Positions 1-13,160 of a DNA stretch of 64,000 nucleotides are shown one piece after another. Source of the stretch: Toxorhynchites rutilus septentrionalis. Taxonomy: Eukaryota > Arthropoda > Insecta > Diptera > Culicidae. The notes beneath the pieces were generated by a model, which had not been told where the DNA came from, did no database searches, and saw only the letters and a list, made by a program, of their open reading frames with translations. Positions within the stretch are counted from its first letter, which is position 1; every line of letters begins with the position of its first letter. The stretch is taken from NCBI RefSeq assembly GCF_029784135.1, contig NC_073744.1, positions 18,978,239-19,042,238 on the forward strand, given 5' to 3'. The position numbers and the translations under genes are program-made.

Positions 1-1
1 C

Positions 2-3000
2 GAACGCGAGTTTAGCTATTTACGAAATCTTCCTATCGATTCTTACTCAGAAGTCCGTCCCCGAATCTTGATCGGCCTCAAGCACGCCAACATAATGCTG
101 GTACGCAAAAGCCGTGAAGGTAAAATGAGTGAACCTATCGCGGTGAAGACTAACCTTGGCTGGGTCGTTTATGGTGTTCAATCAACGGTGGATTCCATGA
201 ATACTAGTCACACCTACCATATCTGCACTTGCAGTGAGACGGATGATACGAAACTCCATCAAATAGTGAAAAATTATTTCTCACTGGACAGTGCAGGAAT
301 CATCAAGCAAGAACGCACATTGTTATCCAGAGAAGATGAGCAAGCTGTGGCGCTTCTGGAATCCCGTACTCGCTACAACGGTGAACGGTTCGAAACCGGA
401 TTACTGTGGCGATCAGATGGTATCCGTCTACCGAATAACAGATCAATAGCAGATCGGCGTTTTAAATGCTTGGAAAATCGCATGGATAGAGATAAGGAAC
501 TGGCGAAGGTCCTACACGAAAAAATGGCAGACTACCGAACGAAGGATTACATTCGGAAGTTATCACCGGAAGAGCTCGCCGAAAATCACGAGCGTGTGTG
601 GTATCTTCCTATCTTTCCTGTCAGCAATCCCAACAAACCAGGAAAGATAAGGATTGTATGGGACGCTGCAGCCGCAGTTCACGGAGTTTCCTTGAATTCA
701 GCGTTGCTCACCGGCCCGGACCAGTTGTCGTCATTGGTTGGAATTCTGTACCAGTTTCGAGAACATAGAATCGGTATTTGCGCAGATATCCGGGAAATGT
801 TCCACCAGGTGAGGATTCTTCCTGAAGACCAACACTGTCAACGGTTTCTCTGGCGTGATGATCCCGAGCAATGTGAGCCGAGCATCTACGTAATGCAAGT
901 AATGACATTTGGTGCCTGCTGTTCGCCAAGCGCTGCCCAGTTCGTGAAGAATCGGAATGCGGAGCGGTTTCAAAATGTGCACCCAGAGGCGGTGGCGATT
1001 ATCAAGTACAAACATTATGTGGATGATATGGTGCTGAGTACGCAGACGGTGGAAAAAGCTATCGAGTTGGCTACAACAGTGCGATTCATTCACGAGCAGG
1101 GTGGATTTGAAATCCGCAACTGGGTGTCTAACTCACCGGAAGTGTTGGCCAAAATCAACGGCATAACGGTAACTGAGAAAAATTTGGATTTAACTTCGGA
1201 GCTGGCGAGTCAAAAGATTCTCGGTATGTGGTGGGATACCCAAGCCGACACCTTCAAGTATAAGATCTGTTGGTCCCGATTTGATAGTGATCTTTTAGAA
1301 GGAACCCGGCGTTCGACGAAACGTGAGATACTGAGGACGTTGATGACCATTTACGATCCTCTAGGGCTTATCGAACATTTTATGGTTTTGTTGAAGATTC
1401 TTCTACAAGAAGTGTGGAGGGCTGATGTAGGATGGGACGAATCAATTCCCCAGGCACAGTTCGAGAATTGGCAAGTTTGGCTGAAGTTGCTTCCGGAATT
1501 AGAGAAACTGCAAATCTCACGATGTTACCAGCGGAATACAACTGTGGACGAAGAAACCATCGTAGAAATGCACACGTTTGTTGACTCCAGTGAAACAGCA
1601 ATGGCAGCTACGGTATATCTACGCTTTGTCAGGAACGGTGATGTGGATTTCACGCTTGTGGGAGCTAAAACCCGTGTGGCACCAATCAAGTATACGTCCA
1701 TCCCAAGATTGGAGCTCCAGGCTGCAGTAATAGGGTGCAGGCTAGCTTCCAGTATAAAAAAGAACCTGAACTTCAAAATCTCGAAGCACGTTTTCTGGAC
1801 GAACTCGCGGAATGTCCTCTGCTGGTTGCGCTCCGACCACAGACGATACAGTGTGTTTGTCGCGTCGAGAGTTGGCGAAATCCTGGAATCAACAGATCTG
1901 CAAGACTGGAGATGGGTGCCTACTGGTTCCAATGTGGCTGACGATGGAACTAGATGGAAAACCCGACCGGATTTGACATCAGAAAGTAGGTGGTATATGG
2001 GCCCCGCGTTCCTGAAAAAGTGTGAAGCAGAATGGCCGGTCCTTCCCATCAAAACTGTCTCTACCGAGGAGGAGCTACGACCGAGACTATTAGTTCACTG
2101 TCTAGCACCGGCATCAGTGATCGACGTTGGGAGGTTTTCGAGTTGGCGTACAATGATAGCGGTGACAGCCTGGGTATTCCGGTTCTTTTCAAACCTCCGC
2201 CATCGAATCAGCGGAGAATCAACAACGTCAGGGCCAATTGCAAGCGAAGAGCTGCGTCGAGCCGAACAGTATCACTTCAAGCAAGCTCAACGGGAGGTCT
2301 ACCAAAACGAAATCACTGTTTTAAAAACATGTGATAGTAACGGAACGTACAAACACCTTCAAAAAAGCAGTCCTTTATACAAGCTGAGCCCGTTTGTAGA
2401 TGAATTCGGTGTCCTGAAAATGAGAGGGAGAACGGGAACTTGCACATACTTACACGCCGATGCAAGAAATCCAACAATTCTACCACCAAACCATCCGATA
2501 ACGTCGCTGCTTCTCCGCTATTATCATGAAAGGTACCTGCACCGCAATCACGAGATTGTTGTGAATGAAGTCCGTCAAAAATACCGCATCTTCCGTCTTA
2601 GACCGGCCCTTGCAAAAATCCGAAAAAATTGCCAATGGTGCAAGAACCGCGATGTACTTCCTCAGCCTCCGGAAATGGCAGATCTCCCAGAAGCTAGGTT
2701 GGCAGCGTACACTAGACCTTTTGCTCACGTGGGGATTGATTATTTTGGACCAATTGAAGTATCTGTGGGTCGGAGGATCGAGAAGCGATGGGGAGTTTTA
2801 CTGACCTGTCTGACAACCAGAGGGGTCTATATTGAAGTAGCTAGCACTCTAACGACTAACTCTTGTATAATGGCCATTAAAAACTTCATTGTACGGAGGG
2901 GAACGCCAGTCAGTTTCTACAGCGACTGTGGCACTAACTTTGTAGGCGCTAGCAAGGTGCTTCGAGAAGCCTTGCGCGAAGTTGACCGACACCAGTTGAT

Positions 3001-3619
3001 GCGAGAGTTCGTGACACCAACTACGTCCTGGCACTTCAACCCACCTGCTTCGCCCCACATGGGTGGAATCTGGGAGCGCCTAATACGGTCGGTAAAGCGC
3101 AATCTGATGGAAGTCCTTGCAGTGAAGCACACTACTGACGAGGAGTTGCGGAATGCGTTGACGGAGATAGAGGGTATACTCAATTCGAGGCCACTAACGC
3201 ATGTTCCCATCGAAGACGAAGCAGCTGCAGCATTGACACCAAACCATTTTATTTTGGGGTCATCGGATGGATCTAAACCGCTAACCCTGATTGATGACGA
3301 CAAAGCGAATCTACGGTGGGGATGGCCAACATCTCAGTGGTTGGCCAATCTTTTCTGGAAGCGCTGGATCAGAGACTACCTCCCTGAAATATCCCGGCGC
3401 ACGAAGTGGTACGAAAAGGTAAAGCCATTAGAAGTTGGAGATATCGTGCTCATCGTCGACGTCGACAACCCGAGGAACTGTTGGCCAAAAGGAAAAGTTA
3501 TCGGTGTGGTGTCCAGTGGTGGCCAAACGCGTAAAGCGACGGTACAGACTAGCAGCGGTGTTTATGAAAGACCGGTGGTGAAGCTGGCGGTATTGGATGT
3601 CCGTCGCGGAGTCGAGTAA
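2..3619 (+). CDS. BEL/Pao LTR retrotransposon pol polyprotein, 5' truncated by window edge
   Basis: The reading frame is open from the first bases of the window, so the N-terminal part (gag and most of the protease) lies outside. About 1205 codons remain. In order I see the segment before reverse transcriptase typical of Pao-type elements, a reverse transcriptase with YVDDM at 1016-1030, an RNase H-like segment near 1567-1630 (FVDSSE), the Pao peptidase-A17-type linker, and an integrase. The integrase has an HHCC zinc finger (about 2525-2650), the first Asp in GIDYFGP (near 2735), the second in YSDCGTNF (near 2925) and the Glu in GGIWERL (near 3070). The element would copy itself through an RNA intermediate and integrate the cDNA. 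No internal stop is seen, so this is a young copy. A polypurine tract and LTR follow directly. The assignment to BEL/Pao rather than gypsy rests on RT and integrase style. Confidence 0.93.
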   Translation, partial: EREFSYLRNLPIDSYSEVRPRILIGLKHANIMLVRKSREGKMSEPIAVKTNLGWVVYGVQSTVDSMNTSHTYHICTCSETDDTKLHQIVKNYFSLDSAGIIKQERTLLSREDEQAVALLESRTRYNGERFETGLLWRSDGIRLPNNRSIADRRFKCLENRMDRDKELAKVLHEKMADYRTKDYIRKLSPEELAENHERVWYLPIFPVSNPNKPGKIRIVWDAAAAVHGVSLNSALLTGPDQLSSLVGILYQFREHRIGICADIREMFHQVRILPEDQHCQRFLWRDDPEQCEPSIYVMQVMTFGACCSPSAAQFVKNRNAERFQNVHPEAVAIIKYKHYVDDMVLSTQTVEKAIELATTVRFIHEQGGFEIRNWVSNSPEVLAKINGITVTEKNLDLTSELASQKILGMWWDTQADTFKYKICWSRFDSDLLEGTRRSTKREILRTLMTIYDPLGLIEHFMVLLKILLQEVWRADVGWDESIPQAQFENWQVWLKLLPELEKLQISRCYQRNTTVDEETIVEMHTFVDSSETAMAATVYLRFVRNGDVDFTLVGAKTRVAPIKYTSIPRLELQAAVIGCRLASSIKKNLNFKISKHVFWTNSRNVLCWLRSDHRRYSVFVASRVGEILESTDLQDWRWVPTGSNVADDGTRWKTRPDLTSESRWYMGPAFLKKCEAEWPVLPIKTVSTEEELRPRLLVHCLAPASVIDVGRFSSWRTMIAVTAWVFRFFSNLRHRISGESTTSGPIASEELRRAEQYHFKQAQREVYQNEITVLKTCDSNGTYKHLQKSSPLYKLSPFVDEFGVLKMRGRTGTCTYLHADARNPTILPPNHPITSLLLRYYHERYLHRNHEIVVNEVRQKYRIFRLRPALAKIRKNCQWCKNRDVLPQPPEMADLPEARLAAYTRPFAHVGIDYFGPIEVSVGRRIEKRWGVLLTCLTTRGVYIEVASTLTTNSCIMAIKNFIVRRGTPVSFYSDCGTNFVGASKVLREALREVDRHQLMREFVTPTTSWHFNPPASPHMGGIWERLIRSVKRNLMEVLAVKHTTDEELRNALTEIEGILNSRPLTHVPIEDEAAAALTPNHFILGSSDGSKPLTLIDDDKANLRWGWPTSQWLANLFWKRWIRDYLPEISRRTKWYEKVKPLEVGDIVLIVDVDNPRNCWPKGKVIGVVSSGGQTRKATVQTSSGVYERPVVKLAVLDVRRGVE

Positions 3620-3650
3620 GGTGGACCGATCGGATCATGCGGTCCGCTTA

Positions 3651-3660
3651 CGGGGGGGAG
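3651..3660 (+). other. Polypurine tract of the BEL/Pao element
   Basis: A purine run (ACGGGGGGGAG) lies about 30 bp after the pol stop and abuts TGTTACG, the usual start of a BEL/Pao LTR. It would prime plus-strand cDNA synthesis. Confidence 0.75.
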
Positions 3661-4570
3661 TGTTACGCCTCTCAGGCTGAGCGCACCTTAACATCCAATT
3701 GCCTCTTCGAATCTTGTTCAGAGTTTTGAGTTCAATGGATGGAAATAGGGGAAAAAAGGAAACTATAGCAACCATTGTTAGAAGGAAAAATCTAGTAGGC
3801 ATTGTTGAAAAGAAAATCGAGATAGTTAGAAAAGAGAGTAGCAAGTGCGAAGTGCGAAGATTTTCAATGAAAATTAAATTATTTGAAATTCTAGACCAGG
3901 TAAAAGAAACAAAATTATTTGATTTTGAATTCGAGTTAAAAATTAATTCATTCATAGATTAGCACCAAGCATACACCTAGCCTCAGTTAAATGATTCTAC
4001 TGCTAAGTGATTTATCTACTATAAAGGGTAAGCACTTAAGTTTACTTAAATTAAACCTTAACTTATTTCTAACATTATACTTAAAATAAATAGGCTAGTT
4101 AAAAGGCGTATTGAATACACCTGAGGAGGCTTCCTGATAGAACAGGCAACAGGAGTCACTAAAACGTAAGACTTACTAACTAGACCAGAAACAATCATAT
4201 GTAACTAATTAAAATTTAATTATAGGAAATTTTAATATACCCAGCAAAAATAGTGGTGATTTGTTTTTCGGAAACTGCACTCCTGTTGGCGAAGCCAACA
4301 ATGAGTGCTACTCAAAAGGGATACAACAACGGAATTGACAGTAACGGATGTACAAGATAATGACCAGGCACGAACTAGGATAATTAGAATGGATACTAAT
4401 AAAGTTAACACTATACGAGGTCCGTTGAAAACGTACTTTTGAATTTAAGTATATTCGATTTTCGCTTTTTTGTGTTATGTTGGTACTCTCGTCACCGGAG
4501 CCTTATCCTTATCCTCGTTAGATGGCGACTTCGTCAACATTGCATTGACCCTAGAATGAACTTCATTACA
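3661..4570 (+). repeat. 3' LTR of the BEL/Pao element (right end uncertain)
   Basis: The LTR starts with TGTTACG directly after the polypurine tract. A candidate end is ATTACA at 4565-4570, which would give an LTR of about 910 bp with TGT...ACA ends. The 5' LTR is outside the window, so the right boundary could not be checked by comparison. An AATAAA-like motif near 4085 could serve as polyadenylation signal. The small ORFs inside are not conserved-looking. Confidence 0.5.
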
Positions 4571-4619
4571 AACAAAATCATAATGAAAATTGAGCTTGTT
4601 GAAAGTCACTATAATACAG

Positions 4620-4731
<112 letters not shown>

Positions 4732-4759
4732 AATTTTGTGTTAAGACACAATTGAGTGC

Positions 4760-5290
4760 ACGGACGCATTCCGAATGTTGATTTTAAAATATGGCTAGGC
4801 CACTTTGGACCGGACCAACGCTTTATCGGTGGTAGAAATTTTTTCAGAGGACCGAGGAGATGTAAACGACGAAGAGCGTGCCGGACGCCCGAGAACGTCA
4901 GTAACAGACGAAAACATTAATGAACATATTATTGAACAATCGTCGTATCACCGTCAGAGAAGTTGTTGAGGGTCTAAACATATTGATTGGCTCGTGCGAT
5001 TGGATTTTTACCAATGATTTGGGCATGAGACGGGTCGCTGTGAAATTCATACCAAAATTTCTATTTTAGGCAAAAATCAGCATCGAATTAACATTGCTAA
5101 GGAGCTATGTACGCGACGACTCAAATTTGTACCAGAGTGTAATAACTGGTGACTAATCAAGTGTTTGTCATGGACCAAAGGTCCATCATTCCAATGGAAG
5201 CTGCTGGAATGGAATAGGTAAGAATCGGAGCGATCAAACTCAAATTTTCATTGAAACTTGATCATTGATTTATTATGATCATCCAAATCT
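4760..5290 (+). pseudogene. Degraded mariner-family transposase fragment
   Basis: Conceptual translation in shifting frames gives mariner-like text: near 4850-4910 EDRGDVNDEERAGRPRTS followed by TDENINEH, then GMRR (near 5022) and a segment resembling the FVPKLL-KQHRMNIAKE block of mariner transposases (near 5045-5110). Several stops and frameshifts interrupt it, and the catalytic DD34D region is largely missing or unrecognisable. It is a fossil of a cut-and-paste DNA transposon. The right limit is approximate because the hAT MITE at 5318 follows. Confidence 0.75.
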
Positions 5291-5317
5291 AACTCCAAAT
5301 TTGAATTTCATCTTTAC

Positions 5318-5433
5318 CAAGACGGGTCTATGGTTGTGTTTTGTTTACAAACAAAACACAGTAGACTTCCAAGATGGCTGAAGAGTGGTTTTAGCAAGTT
5401 GGCCCACCTTAGGATATACTTCTACGCGCCTTG
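5318..5433 (-). mobile_element. hAT-type MITE, copy 1 (short form, inverted)
   Basis: The 116-bp unit is bounded by CAAGACGGG and CGCGCCTTG termini and flanked on both sides by the identical 8-bp sequence ATCTTTAC (5310-5317 and 5434-5441). An 8-bp duplication is the hallmark of hAT transposition. It is the reverse complement of the copies at 47788-48042 and 53956-54211 but lacks about 140 bp of their interior. It encodes nothing. Confidence 0.9.
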
Positions 5434-5985
5434 ATCTTTACATGACATGCCCCCACACAGTGTGTTCCGTCACTGCGAGGTCGAAAACATTTCTATCTCT
5501 TTCTTTTTATCATTCCTTCTCATAGTTTTCATATACGGCTTTACGTTTTCTTCGTGCGCTCGCTTCTCACATTTGATGGCTGTCGGTCGTCGGGCACATA
5601 TCTTCTTCGTACAATTGCGTATAACCATCGCGTTCCCCAGAGGTTCTTTTTTGTCTTTTTCCCCCAGAGTGCTATTTTGTTTTTAAGAAAAAAGTAATCA
5701 TCCGTGAGTGGCGACAGTTCGAGTTCTTTATCGGCAGCAAAAACCAATCGCGAGTGATTCGTGCAAGTGTTTCCTCCAATAGTTGAAAATGTAGCGGTGT
5801 TATTTCAGGCTCAAGTTTCACAAAAGAAAAACGGGAAGAAAATTTGCATCAAAGATTTTCTGTTCGATGCGTGCTGGATGTGAGCCTGTGTGCGTGTGTA
5901 TTCCTGTGCCTACTTTGCGTTGCCAAAGGCAAAAAGAGTCGGGGCTTCTGGTTGAAACGAGTGAAACATAAAGAAGCGAAGGAAA
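5434..5985 (+). promoter_or_regulatory. Probable promoter/5' UTR region of Vilse
   Basis: This stretch precedes the proposed first coding exon. It contains no TE I recognise beyond the hAT MITE at its left edge. It has several short upstream ATG frames and T/C-rich tracts. I cannot place a transcription start, and a further non-coding exon could lie outside it. The assignment is by position only. Confidence 0.3.
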
Positions 5986-6002
5986 ATGTCAACATCGGAG
6001 AG
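5986..6002 (+). CDS. vilse: Vilse coding exon 1 (start codon)
   Basis: ATG in a good context (GGAAAATGTC) starts MSTSE and ends with two bases of the next codon before the donor AG/GTTCGT. These two bases join exactly with the single base left at the start of exon 2 to give Arg6. This phase match, and the fact that the protein then runs straight into WW domain 1, is why I chose this start. The exon is only 17 coding bases, so it remains an inference. Confidence 0.7.
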
Positions 6003-9575
<3,573 letters not shown>

Positions 9576-9597
9576 ATTTGTCCTTAGCCTTGAATTT

Positions 9598-10090
9598 TTT
9601 TTTTTTTAATTCAATTTTATTATTCAACATAATTGCCTTCGAGGGCGATACAGCGATTATAGCGATCTTGCAACTTTTCGATACCATTTTTATAGTACTC
9701 TTTCGGTTTTTCTAAAATAGGCATCAGTTGCGGTAATCACTTCATCATCGGTCTTAAATTTCGTGCCAGCGAGCATTCTCTTCAGGTCTGCGAGCAGAAA
9801 CTAGTCGCTGGGGGCCAGATCTGGAGAATACAGTGGATGCGGAAGCAATTCGAAGCCCAATTCATGCAATTTTGCCATCGTTTTCATTGATTTGTGATTT
9901 CTCCATTTTTTTTCAAAATAACAAAAGTTGCTTCACTCTCAATGTTGTAATTCACGAAACAATCGATTGATTGCTGTCAAATTTTGACACGTATCCATTG
10001 AAAGATAGTGCTTTGTGATAGGCATGTAGATTTTTGCAAAAGGCGCCATCTAGACGTCAACCTTATGAACTTTTCAGACGAACTGTTATA
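9598..10090 (-). pseudogene. Internally deleted mariner transposase remnant
   Basis: Read on the minus strand from about 9905 to 9625, the translation shows the mariner C-terminal signature HPLYSPDLAP followed by SD, then a block like LAGTKFKTDDEVI and the terminal ALEGNYVE-type end. It contains several stops. The final catalytic Asp of the DD34D triad would be the one in the PSD position; it is retained here (APSD). The upstream two-thirds of the transposase is missing, and sequence to about 10090 looks like its 5' terminal region. It is a dead, non-autonomous copy. Confidence 0.75.
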
Positions 10091-12370
10091 TTAATCATGA
10101 ACGAAGACTGGATAGAAACAGAGCCCTTTTTCTTCCGGCCCAAATCGAAGGAAAAGCCATTAAAGCCATTCAGATCATGAAAGAACTGACAAGATATCGC
10201 TCCGTTACAGACATTTGTGAGATTCGACCGACAAAACTGTCAGTTTTATGCGTGTATCTAACCGGAAGCACGTGAATTAGATTGGCATTTTACGTTAGAA
10301 TATCGTGTTTACATCTCTTCTCAAGGACGTAGAAGGAATAATAACTGAAGCGGCCCTGACGTGCGAAGCTATGAAAAGTATCGCTGCAAGTGTTTCGAGT
10401 CACTTTTGTTGTTTTTGGGTTTTCTTACCACATTATGGTGCATAAACCGAATTTATCTGTACTACTTTTAGTATCTGAGCACACTGCCAGTCAAAAGTGT
10501 AAGTCGAAATTAACGCTGTGCCACTTTCTGGGAAAGACATATTATTTGTGCTGGGAATTTTCGAGGAGAAATCGATTCCTTCTTTTAGCGGTAATAGCTC
10601 TTTTCCAGCTAAACGAAGCGGATTGTTATCATTTTGTGCAAAAAAATAAAATGTCGAAGAGTTCTATGCTTATTATTTATTGGCCCGAAAACTTGTTTCA
10701 ATAGTATTAAAAATGTTTTGAAACGGGCTAATGCAATCTCAATTCTGTATATAAACTGGTGCCCATTCGGAAATCCATTTCAAGAACGTCGTTTTATGTT
10801 TTCTGAAACGGGCACGGTTTGCTGAGAAGCGTCGAACGACAATGGAGTGTCTTTGTCAAGGCAGGTCGAGAAAAAGTTTGGATTGAGTTGTCCCCAAGGG
10901 CCCCTCTCAGGGCTAGAGACGAATGACCGGTAAACGTTTGAAGTCTATAATTCAACAATAAGAAGAAGAACTGGAGGAATAAATCTATTTAGTAGTGAGT
11001 GTGAAGTGACGTGAGAATGGTCTCGTTAACTCGCCAAGCACTATGCTCTTCTCTCCCAATCCCATTTCTTGTCTGCCTCTGGATTGAACGAAGCCGCATT
11101 TTTTGTAAGCAGTTCTATTATCAAATGCTCACGAATGTCGCTATAAGTGGCGTCATAAAAGCGTAAAAAGACCTACAGATGATGGAGTGGTGTCTGTCGG
11201 TGTATCCGAAGAATCTGACCTACAAGAACTCTTTCGAGATATTTTGCACAATAGGTCTACCTTGAACTAGAGAGTCCTCCACGAAAAAATGGGTGAGTAA
11301 TGTCAGATACATAACCGGGGAGTTTTAGGACCAAAACAAGAGCTGCTAATTTAATTATATTGTTTTAATTTCATTTCATTTTTTTGTGACTTGTACATGC
11401 CTGGAAAAATTAATGTAAATGTAAATTTTGGTGATTCTGACAAGAAAGGCTGACTGAAGCTTCTTTTGGCTTCTTCTTTTCCTTCGTTTTCTACTGTTTT
11501 TTATATTTAGGCTTTGTATTTGAATGTTCATTCACCGAGAATGTTTTAGTGACGAGGATGATGTTGTCATGGATTATAGAGGCGAGTGTCTTAGAATATC
11601 AACAAATATTCACGAGAAACGAATATGATTTTGTTCCAGTGTAAATGACTTTTTTCAGCTTGAAACACACTGCCCTCATTATATTGATGACTATAACAAA
11701 CGAGTTCATTTTGTTCATATCGCTGTTGCATGAGCAAATTTGCTATAATGAATGAATGCGACATTGAGTGGGGTTCATAACTTCGCTGTTATTTATACTT
11801 TGGATATCAAAAGCAACAAATTGATATTCATCACATCCGAAACGATATTCGTTCTGGCAGTGACAACGAGTGGTTTTAGCTACCGTCAAATTATTTGCGA
11901 CATCGGGAATTTCATAAGGTATTTCCGATTACGGCATCCGGCAACTGCAAAACCCAACCGCACACAGCAGCCTCAGGTTAGAAGTTAACAACAGCTGATA
12001 TTCATTGGCTGAAATGAAATTCAGTTCTGACGTTTCCGATAATCAAGATGAAAATGACATTGGATGGAAAAAATAAACATCAAAACATATTGATGGACAA
12101 AAGTTCATTTGCTCATATTCAATGGTTGCCTGGATATGTCATTTTAATTTTCGTTTGAAATATATAGGTTTTCGATGCAACCTAGCCCGAAAATCTATGC
12201 ATTTGATCTTAGCGAAGATGATTTTTTCCAACACTGATAGAGGCCTTAAACTTTTTTTTGTTGAGAAAATATGACCTAAACTCTCGATTTTGAGAAAGGC
12301 CGTTTTGGACGCCTCGCCGCCATCTACGATTGCAGTCATAGGCGATTCTATATTTGTACAACCACCATCA
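10091..12370 (+). other. Vilse intron 2, unannotated stretch
   Basis: No gene, RNA or bounded transposon recognised. Short frames (about 60-100 aa) lack motifs. Confidence 0.35.
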
Positions 12371-12652
12371 TTAACACGTTGAGCCCCGTGTCGGTTCCTA
12401 GGGGCTGACGTTGAGCTTTTCGTTAGAAAAACATTGATCTTTGGGACTGACAGTTATAAAAACGGAAATATAAGAAACATTGTTTGTTTTCGGATCTTTT
12501 ACAATATGTGAGTACTTTCTAGTCGAACTCCTGATCATTTTCTTTCTATACAATATTTATCTTTGGGAGACCGACATTGATATTATGCAAATGCTCTTGA
12601 TGCGGGCTGAATGGAAAGCGAAGTAAGAAAAAAATTGGGCTTAACGTGTTAA
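12371..12652. mobile_element. TTAA-flanked MITE (piggyBac-like)
   Basis: TTAA at 12371-12374 and 12649-12652 flank a 274-bp core with near-perfect inverted termini: CACGTTGAGCCC on the left and the complement of GGGCTTAACGTG on the right (one mismatch in 12). TTAA target duplication is characteristic of piggyBac-type transposition. It has no coding capacity. The family assignment rests only on TTAA and the TIR. Confidence 0.75.
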
Positions 12653-12685
12653 CAACGCATAAAATCAAAAATCCTCACGTGTGAT

Positions 12686-13160
12686 TCAATCACACAAACA
12701 CTCTTCATCGAACAGCCGCTGTCGTCCGGTTGCTAGCTGGATGAATGATTCTTCAGCAAACGGCATGAAATCGATACAGTGCCTCAACCGAACAAAATTG
12801 CACCACTGTGTGTGTTGGATCGATGGCACGAGAACGGTTCTACGATAGAAACGTGCCTCTGGACGCTTGAACTTGCAAGTCCACAGTTGAAACTGTTTTG
12901 GAAAAATAGCACTGAAAAGAACTGATAAATTAACTTCTTCTGCTTGGTAAACCATGGAATAAAACACGCTACGGCAAGGAGCGGAGCATAAACACAGACA
13001 AAATATTTTTGTTCAGGTTGTGACATGAAATTTGAATTCGTTTGCTGCTGCTGACCTTGTTGTTGGTACTGGTAAGATTGTTTCTGTTGATGTTGCTGCT
13101 CTGCTACCGCTCCTTTTGTTGGTGTATCAAGTTCTGTTTTTGGATATGATTACCCTGCTT
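12686..13160 (-). other. Possible degraded coding remnant, Gln-rich, unidentified
   Basis: On the minus strand a frame from about 13150 to 12784 carries a Gln-rich tract (QYQQQGQQQQ) followed by MSQPEQKYFVCVYAPLL. An overlapping frame (12967-12686) carries a basic segment with KFKRPEARFYRRT. Upstream a stop breaks the frame. I do not recognise the protein. It may be a broken retrocopy or chance CAG-repeat translation. It lies inside Vilse intron 2 on the opposite strand. Confidence 0.2.

Noticed and set aside
1525..2052. 175-aa minus-strand frame inside the BEL pol
   Set aside because: Shadow of the real pol frame on the opposite strand.
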